Assembly: GCA_013298675.1 (NCBI GenBank)
Contig: JAAFIJ010000058.1
Span: forward strand, 1 to 11,236
Length of the DNA stretch: 11,236 bases
Direction: 5' to 3'
DNA from: Rhodobacterales bacterium
GTDB taxonomy: Bacteria; Pseudomonadota; Alphaproteobacteria; Rhodobacterales; Rhodobacteraceae
Made by a program: the position numbers and the translations under genes
Notes under the pieces: generated by a model
The model's input: the letters and a program-made list of their open reading frames with translations, nothing else
Databases searched by the model: none
What the model was told of the DNA's origin: nothing
In this document: one piece after another, positions 6,737 to 11,236 of the stretch
Layout: every line of letters begins with the position of its first letter
How positions within the stretch are numbered: position 1 is the stretch's first letter

Positions 6737-7518
6737 GCGATGTAAAACCCATTCTGTCGACACGTGGTTTGATGAAACGTTACGGCACGGTTGTGGCAAT
6801 GAACGGCGCAGATTTCGATCTGTATCCGGGCGAGATTACCGCGGTGATCGGTGATAACGGTGCAGGCAAGTCGACCTTGATCAAGGCGATTGCGGGGGCG
6901 GTTATTCCCGACCACGGTGAGATCACGTTGGAAGGCAAAGTCGTCAACTTCAAATCCCCCCAAGATGCGCGCAATCTGGGCATTGAAACGGTTTACCAAA
7001 ACCTTGCGATGTCGCCCGCGCTTTCAATTGGTGACAACATGTTTTTGGGTCGCGAATGGCGCAAGCCAGGCATCATGGGCACCCTGTTTCGCCAGATGGA
7101 CCGTGCCGGGATGGAAAAGTTCGCCCGCGACAAGTTGAATGAACTGGGTCTGATGACGATCCAGAACATCAACCAAGCGGTTGAATCGCTGTCCGGCGGT
7201 CAGCGTCAGGGCGTTGCCGTGGCGCGGGCGGCGGCGTTCGGGTCCAAAGTTGTGATCCTGGACGAACCGACGGCTGCTTTGGGGGTGAAAGAAAGCCGCC
7301 GGGTGCTGGAACTGATCCGCGACGTGCGCGCGCGTGGCATTCCGATCATCCTGATCAGCCACAACATGCCGCATGTGTTCGAAGTGGCCGACCGCATTCA
7401 CATTCACCGACTTGGTCGCCGCCTATGCGTGATCAAGCCCGGCGAATACAACATGTCGGACGCCGTGGCGTTTATGACGGGTGCCAAAGTGCCCGAGGGC
7501 GTTGAAGAGCAGGCATGA
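6733..7518 (+). CDS. frcA: Sugar ABC transporter ATP-binding protein FrcA
   Basis: Cytoplasmic ATPase that powers the FrcBC importer. The 261-residue protein is one complete nucleotide-binding domain: Walker A GDNGAGKST (40-48), Q-loop Q89 in TVYQN, signature LSGGQRQ (143-149), Walker B VVILDEPT with D167 and E168, and H-loop H200 in LISHN. Unlike RbsA or XylG, which carry two fused domains of about 500 residues in total, FrcA has one and should act as a homodimer, as in S. meliloti. The D-loop region reads AALGV in place of the common SALD type. The start overlaps the frcC stop and the end overlaps the frcK start, each by ATGA. Confidence 0.95.
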   Translation: MSDVKPILSTRGLMKRYGTVVAMNGADFDLYPGEITAVIGDNGAGKSTLIKAIAGAVIPDHGEITLEGKVVNFKSPQDARNLGIETVYQNLAMSPALSIGDNMFLGREWRKPGIMGTLFRQMDRAGMEKFARDKLNELGLMTIQNINQAVESLSGGQRQGVAVARAAAFGSKVVILDEPTAALGVKESRRVLELIRDVRARGIPIILISHNMPHVFEVADRIHIHRLGRRLCVIKPGEYNMSDAVAFMTGAKVPEGVEEQA

Positions 7519-8123
7519 CACCGACAACTCTTGCCGCACTGATCCGCGACAAAGTGCCAGAGCAGGGGCGATTTCTTGTCGCCCTTGCAGGCCCCCCGGG
7601 GGCCGGAAAGTCGACCTTGGCGGCCGAATTGGTGGCGGCTTTGGGCGATGATGCAAAAGCCGTGCCGATGGATGGATTTCACTACGATGACGCGGTGTTG
7701 CACGCGCGCGGCGCACGGGATCGCAAAGGCGCGCCCGATACGTTTGACGTGCTTGGTTTTCTGCACCTGCTGCGCCGGCTGCGGGTTGAAGATGAGGTGG
7801 CCATTCCCCTTTTTGACCGTGACCTGGAAATCAGCCGTGCAGGGGCTGACATCGTAACTGCCCAAGACCGCGTTCTGGTGGTCGAGGGTAATTACCTGTT
7901 GTTGAATGAGGCCCCTTGGACAGAGGCCGCACCGCTGTTTGATCTGACCGTCTGGATTGACGTGCCAGAAGCCGAACTCGACCGCCGCCTTGTTGCCCGC
8001 TGGGCCCATTACGGCAAAACCTCCGCCGAGGCGCGGGCGTGGATCGACGGCAACGACATGCCGAACATCCGCAGGGTGACTCTTGGCTCTCAGGCCGCAG
8101 ATGTGATTTTGCGGACTGAATAG
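7515..8123 (+). CDS. frcK: FrcK-type P-loop kinase-like protein
   Basis: Cytosolic NTP-binding protein of the uridine kinase/phosphoribulokinase-like P-loop group, the fourth gene of the frc operon as in S. meliloti frcBCAK. Of 202 residues, Walker A is GPPGAGKST (26-34). The phosphate-acceptor side shows PMDGFHYDD (51-59) and RKGAPDTFDV (70-79), as in pantothenate/uridine kinase relatives. VVEGNYLLL (122-130) is the strand before the substrate site, and RRLVARWAHYGK (157-168) is an Arg-rich lid. A sugar such as fructose is the obvious substrate from context, but this fold usually phosphorylates nucleosides, pantothenate or sugar phosphates, and I know of no firm activity assignment. The ATG overlaps the frcA stop. 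It is the last gene of the operon and converges with the YafY-type gene 26 bp away. Confidence 0.88.
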   Translation: MTPTTLAALIRDKVPEQGRFLVALAGPPGAGKSTLAAELVAALGDDAKAVPMDGFHYDDAVLHARGARDRKGAPDTFDVLGFLHLLRRLRVEDEVAIPLFDRDLEISRAGADIVTAQDRVLVVEGNYLLLNEAPWTEAAPLFDLTVWIDVPEAELDRRLVARWAHYGKTSAEARAWIDGNDMPNIRRVTLGSQAADVILRTE

Positions 8124-8149
8124 CTGGCTCGACCTGCAGGAAACGGTCC

Positions 8150-8836
8150 CTACGAGACGGCTCCATCACACAGCTCATGCTGCATGAACGCGCGCAGGGA
8201 TTTTGCGTCGTCTTCGTCAAAGATGATCTGAGTGACGGCAAAGCTGGAAATCCGGTCAAACCGAAAGGTGCGGAAACCGTTGCGCAGGTCGCACCATCCC
8301 GAAAACATCCAACCATCGGACAAGTTCCAAATCGCCAATGGCCGGACAAGGCGGTAGGATTGTCGTCCGTTTGCGTCAGCGTAAGTGACCTCGACGCAAT
8401 GACGTTTGCGAATTGCTTTGCGCAGCATCGCTGCAATTGGCGGGGCACCTGTGCTGCGGCGCATCGAAAAATAAGGGGCGTCGGTCAGTTTTCGCGCCTC
8501 TGGCTGCGGCATGCTTGCTTGAATTTTGAAACGCGCCTCACGTGCGGCGGCGGCCAATGCCGGATCGTCCAAACTTTCCGCAAAAGACAGGCCGACGGCC
8601 AGCGCCTCAACCTGATCATGCGTAAAGGTCATGCTGGGCAGATCAAAGCCCGGACGCAAAAGATATCCAACCCCTGCCTCACCCTCGATCGGCAGGCCGG
8701 ACGCCTGAAGATGCGCAATGTCACGGTAGACGGTTCGCACGCTGATTTCGAAATGCGCAGCCAGATCATCAGCGCGACTAAGCCCACGACTGCGCATTTC
8801 ATTCACCAGCCTGAAAAGTCGTTCGGCGCGGCGCAT
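8150..8836 (-). CDS. YafY-type HTH/WYL transcriptional regulator
   Basis: DNA-binding regulator with an N-terminal DeoR-like/HTH_11 winged helix (LSRADDLAAHFEISVRTVYR, 19-38, followed by a GVGYLL wing at 55-60) and a C-terminal WYL domain from about residue 130. The diagnostic WYL segment reads DGWMFSGWCDLRNGFRTFRF (164-183), with WMF where many members have WYL. Such proteins act as repressors or activators responding to small ligands or nucleic acid; the target here is unknown. The 228 residues match short YafY proteins. AAGGGAAC just upstream of ATG 8836 is the ribosome site. It follows the RidA-like gene on the same strand with a 108-bp gap containing a near-palindrome, so it may have its own, possibly autoregulated, promoter. 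Confidence 0.87.
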   Translation of the reverse strand: MRRAERLFRLVNEMRSRGLSRADDLAAHFEISVRTVYRDIAHLQASGLPIEGEAGVGYLLRPGFDLPSMTFTHDQVEALAVGLSFAESLDDPALAAAAREARFKIQASMPQPEARKLTDAPYFSMRRSTGAPPIAAMLRKAIRKRHCVEVTYADANGRQSYRLVRPLAIWNLSDGWMFSGWCDLRNGFRTFRFDRISSFAVTQIIFDEDDAKSLRAFMQHELCDGAVS

Positions 8837-8875
8837 CTGTTCCCTTGCGTGGTTGGTTCGAAGCTTACCCAGTTC

Positions 8876-8892
8876 TTACCACGCGGTGATAA
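8876..8892. promoter_or_regulatory. Candidate operator upstream of the WYL regulator
   Basis: TTACCAC and GTGATAA form a 17-bp palindrome around GCG with one mismatched pair, centred about 48 bp upstream of the regulator's start. Position and symmetry fit an autoregulatory site, but no known consensus was matched. Confidence 0.35.
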
Positions 8893-8944
8893 ACGCTGCT
8901 ACACATCTGACCTAACAACGCTTGGAGCCGGGTTCGCCTTGTGG

Positions 8945-9340
8945 TCAAGTGGCAGCCGTCGCCTCGATTTCGATCATCAAGGACGGCAAGGCAAGCCGCG
9001 TGACCCCAAGCAACGTCATCGGCGGGGTTGCCCCAGTTTCCCCCATGCGCGCACCAAGAAGGTCAAAGTTCTGGAGTGCTGCATCAACATCGGTGGCGAA
9101 AATCCGCAAAAAGGTAATGTCCGACAGCCCCATTCCTGCAGCGGCCAAAACCGTCTCAAGATTGGTTAGCGTCAGGGCAAGCTGACTGCGCATATCGCTC
9201 GGATGCTGTGGCTCACCCTTGGAATCCACGGCTGTCTGACCAGCACAGATCAACTGACGCGTCGATCCGGCGATCATTTCGGCCTGATTGTACCCCAAGC
9301 GGAGTGACCAAGCCCACGGATTGATTGGTGTTCTTTGCAT
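8945..9340 (-). CDS. RidA family (YjgF/UK114) protein lacking the catalytic Arg
   Basis: Small protein of the Rid superfamily, whose RidA branch deaminates reactive enamine/imine intermediates such as 2-aminoacrylate. The 131 residues show the family fold: an N-terminal IAGSTRQLICAGQTAVD strand region, DMRSQLALTLTNLETVLAAA helix, ITFLRIFATDVDA, and the C-terminal LPSLMIEIEATA. Where RidA has the imine-binding arginine (PxRSxVxVxxLP; R105 in Salmonella), this protein reads PPMTLLGVTRLALP, placing M108 there. It is therefore probably a non-RidA subgroup with a different or no deaminase activity. GAGG (9350-9347), 6 bases upstream, selects ATG 9340; an upstream in-frame start at 9367 would add nine unfamiliar residues. 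It lies between eamA and the WYL regulator on the same strand. Confidence 0.86.
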   Translation of the reverse strand: MQRTPINPWAWSLRLGYNQAEMIAGSTRQLICAGQTAVDSKGEPQHPSDMRSQLALTLTNLETVLAAAGMGLSDITFLRIFATDVDAALQNFDLLGARMGETGATPPMTLLGVTRLALPSLMIEIEATAAT

Positions 9341-9346
9341 ATGGAG

Positions 9347-9350
9347 CCTC
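9347..9350 (-). promoter_or_regulatory. Ribosome binding site deciding the RidA-like start
   Basis: GAGG sits 6 bases before the ATG at 9340, and the protein from there begins with the expected short N-terminus. The upstream start at 9367 would run through this site. Confidence 0.5.
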
Positions 9351-9388
9351 ACGGTTCGGCGTTTCAACTGTAACTTTGAAACACACGC

Positions 9389-9412
9389 CTCCTGACACCG
9401 TTATGTCAGGAG
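9389..9412 (-). terminator. Perfect inverted repeat behind eamA (terminator or operator)
   Basis: CTCCTGACA and TGTCAGGAG pair perfectly over 9 bp around the loop CCGTTA (written on the plus strand). On the minus strand it begins 21 bases after the eamA stop, as expected of a terminator. The bases that follow (GCGTGTGTTTC) are only weakly T-rich. It also lies 49 bp upstream of the RidA-like start, so it could be an operator with TGACA/TGTCA half-sites. Confidence 0.5.
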
Positions 9413-9433
9413 AGATTTGATCGGCGAAAATCG

Positions 9434-10348
9434 TTAAGGCGTCATCGCCTTTCGACCCCGTGCGCGTTCCAAGCCCAATTGCCGTTCGCGCCAGATGATC
9501 AAGATCCCGGCCGTAATAACCAAAGCGGCGCCCGCCAGCATGGTCATTGTCGGCACTTCATCAAACGCAAAGTATCCGATCAGCAGGGCAAAAATCATGG
9601 AAACATAGTCAAAGGGCGCAACAAGCGATGCATCCGCCTCGCGGTAGCTGGAGGTCAGCAAGATTTGCCCCAATCCGCCCAAAAGCCCTGCAAAGATCAG
9701 GGTTAGCGCCTCGGACATCGTGGGGATCACCCAGCCAAAGGGCAGGGTAATCAGCGACAAGAGCGACGCTGTCAGCGAAAAGTAGAACACGATTGCCGGG
9801 GTCTTTTCGGTTTGAACCAATTTGCGCACAAATACCTGCGCGAGGGCCGCAAACACCGCCCCACCCAGCACCAGCATCGCACCCAACGCCTCACGGTGGC
9901 CGGTTTGGTCGACGCCAAACGACAAGCGCGGTGACAGGACGATCAACACCCCGACAAGGCCCAAAACGACCGCAGAGATACGAAAGATGCGGACGTCCTC
10001 TCCCAGAAACATGGCGGCAAAAACGACCGTCAGCAAAGGCGCTGCATAGCCAATCGCAGTCACCTCTGGCAGGGGCAGATAGGCAAGTCCTGCAAAACCC
10101 AGACCCATTGCCAAAGTGCCGACAAAGCCACGCCAAAAGTGGCCAATGGGCTTGGCCGCACGAAACCCTGTCGCAAGCTCACGTCGCAGAGCAAGCCACG
10201 CCACGATCACCGGAATGGCAAAGAAAGACCGGAAAAATACCGCCTGTCCGGGCGGCACGTGCTGGGCGGTCATCTTGATCAGCGACGCCATCACAATGAA
10301 AACCAGGACTGACCCGATTTTCAGGGCAATTCCACGAAGGGGTCTCAT
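9434..10348 (-). CDS. EamA/DMT-family membrane transporter
   Basis: Inner-membrane permease of the drug/metabolite transporter superfamily with two EamA repeats (about residues 8-139 and 153-286) and ten predicted hydrophobic segments; 304 residues is the normal length. Typical marks are FFRSFFAIPVIV after the first helix, VTAIGYAAPLLTVVFAAMFL with LGED at the end of repeat 1, and SLVAPFDYVSMIFALLIGY with FDEVP at the equivalent place in repeat 2. The tail is basic (WRERQLGLERARGRK). Family members usually export amino acids, nucleobase-like metabolites or drugs; the substrate cannot be read here. GAGGT 8 bases before ATG 10348 supports the start. It is divergent from ade, with an 88-bp gap. 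Confidence 0.9.
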   Translation of the reverse strand: MRPLRGIALKIGSVLVFIVMASLIKMTAQHVPPGQAVFFRSFFAIPVIVAWLALRRELATGFRAAKPIGHFWRGFVGTLAMGLGFAGLAYLPLPEVTAIGYAAPLLTVVFAAMFLGEDVRIFRISAVVLGLVGVLIVLSPRLSFGVDQTGHREALGAMLVLGGAVFAALAQVFVRKLVQTEKTPAIVFYFSLTASLLSLITLPFGWVIPTMSEALTLIFAGLLGGLGQILLTSSYREADASLVAPFDYVSMIFALLIGYFAFDEVPTMTMLAGAALVITAGILIIWRERQLGLERARGRKAMTP

Positions 10349-10436
10349 CTTGGCACCTCAAGGTTGGAAACTTTCCGGCATTTGCCCTCTGGACGAACCC
10401 GCCCGACTAAGGTTCCCTATCTGAAAGGAGATTACC
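10349..10436. promoter_or_regulatory. Divergent eamA/ade promoter region
   Basis: This 88-bp spacer must hold both promoters and contains the 11-bp palindrome GGAAA-C-TTTCC (10366-10376). No -35/-10 pair of convincing quality was seen. AAAGGAG at 10424-10430 is the ade ribosome site, 6 bases before its ATG. Confidence 0.4.
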
Positions 10437-11236
10437 ATGCCCAAATCGACCCTCTCTGCGCGCATTGACCAAGGCCGCGGCAACGTTCCGGCTGATCTGG
10501 TTTTAAAGGGGGCTCGGGTGTTTGACCTGATCACCGGCGATTTGGTGGAAACCGATGTCGCGATTTGCGGCGACACGATTGTTGGGGTCTTTGGCACCTA
10601 TACGGGGCGTCAAGAGATTGATCTGGCGGGAAAAATTCTTGTTCCAGGCTTTATCGACACGCATTTGCACATTGAAAGCAGCCTTGTCACCCCGTTCGAA
10701 TTTGACCGATGCGTGTCGCCGCATGGGGTGACGACAGCGATTTGTGACCCGCATGAGATTGCCAATGTCTGTGGTATGACCGGCATTCATTATTTCTTGG
10801 ACGCGGCTGCGCGCACCTTGATGGATATTCGCGTCCAACTGTCGTCTTGCGTGCCCTCGACTCATATGGAAACCACCGGCGCGCGGCTGTCGGCGGCTGA
10901 TCTCGCGCCGCTGATGGATCATCCGTTGGTGATCGGTTTGGCGGAATTCATGAACTATCCCGGGGTGTTACACAAAGACCCGGACTGTCTGGAGAAACTT
11001 GCGGCCTTTGACGGACGCCATATTGATGGTCACGCGCCCTTGCTGCGCGGCAATGATCTGAACGGCTATATTTCTGCTGGCATTCGCACGGAACACGAGG
11101 CGACGACAGCCGAAGAAGGTTTGGAAAAGCTGCGCAAGGGGATGCGGGTGTTGATCCGTGAAGGGTCGGTTTCCAAGGATCTGCACGCGCTTGCGCCCCT
11201 GCTGACCGAACGGCACGCGCCCTATCTGTGCCTTTG
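10437..11236 (+). CDS. ade: Adenine deaminase, 3' end cut by window edge
   Basis: Cytosolic metal-dependent amidohydrolase that converts adenine to hypoxanthine and ammonia in purine salvage. The 266 visible residues contain LVLKGARVFD at the start of the small beta domain, the metal-binding GFIDTHLHIES (H76, H78, E80), CDPHEIANV (D104, H106, E107), GLAEFMNYPGV (E170), DGHAPLL (H199) and a later HE pair (H220, E221). All are family hallmarks in the expected order. Bacterial Ade is about 560-600 residues, so roughly half is missing, including the C-terminal Ade domain. AAAGGAG (10424-10430) fixes the ATG. It is divergent from the EamA transporter, an arrangement that could hint at a nucleobase-related export substrate but proves nothing. 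Confidence 0.95.
   Translation, partial: MPKSTLSARIDQGRGNVPADLVLKGARVFDLITGDLVETDVAICGDTIVGVFGTYTGRQEIDLAGKILVPGFIDTHLHIESSLVTPFEFDRCVSPHGVTTAICDPHEIANVCGMTGIHYFLDAAARTLMDIRVQLSSCVPSTHMETTGARLSAADLAPLMDHPLVIGLAEFMNYPGVLHKDPDCLEKLAAFDGRHIDGHAPLLRGNDLNGYISAGIRTEHEATTAEEGLEKLRKGMRVLIREGSVSKDLHALAPLLTERHAPYLCL

Noticed and set aside
8177..9169. 330-residue plus-strand open frame across the WYL and RidA-like genes
   Set aside because: It is antisense to two recognisable genes and the gap between them, and its translation has no family features.
1..11236. tRNA, rRNA, CRISPR array, insertion sequence or integration site
   Set aside because: No cloverleaf-like segment, repeat-spacer pattern, transposase, terminal repeats or direct duplications were seen on either strand by eye.

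Overview
The window looks like chromosomal DNA of a marine alphaproteobacterium of the Rhodobacteraceae (Roseobacter) type. This rests on moderately G+C-rich coding sequence, close resemblance to alphaproteobacterial families (long-form DeoC, a FrcBCAK sugar transporter, a NhaD Na+/H+ antiporter), and tight gene packing. No rRNA, tRNA, CRISPR, insertion sequence or prophage signature was seen. The organism assignment is inference from protein resemblance recalled without any search.

Layout, left to right: (1) deoC, deoxyribose-phosphate aldolase, minus strand, cut at the left edge by a few residues. (2) A 299-bp divergent spacer, then nhaD on the plus strand, ending 21 bp from a convergent gene. 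(3) A sugar locus, 2621-8123. On the minus strand is a two-gene unit, fucU-type mutarotase then a ROK-family regulator (frcR-like). Divergent to it on the plus strand is frcB-frcC-frcA-frcK: periplasmic binding protein, permease, single-domain ATPase and a P-loop kinase-like protein. frcC/frcA and frcA/frcK overlap by ATGA, while frcB is separated from frcC by a perfect hairpin. (4) A minus-strand group: EamA/DMT exporter, RidA-like protein, YafY-type WYL regulator. (5) ade, adenine deaminase, plus strand, cut at the right edge.

The core logic is a fructose-type (or related ketose/ribose) uptake system. FrcB captures the sugar, FrcC and FrcA import it, the FucU/RbsD-type protein probably speeds anomer exchange, FrcK may act on the sugar or a related compound, and the ROK protein probably senses the sugar or its phosphate and controls the divergent promoters. 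The 226-bp spacer at 4304-4529 holds several inverted repeats and -35-like hexamers suited to that control. deoC and ade at the two ends point to nucleoside and purine salvage but are not visibly linked to the sugar locus.

I found no convincing wholly new system. The points most worth a second look are: an Asn in NhaD where I recall a critical Asp, a RidA-family protein without the catalytic Arg, a ROK regulator without its zinc-site motif, the unresolved role of FrcK, and several well-placed palindromes that could be operators.
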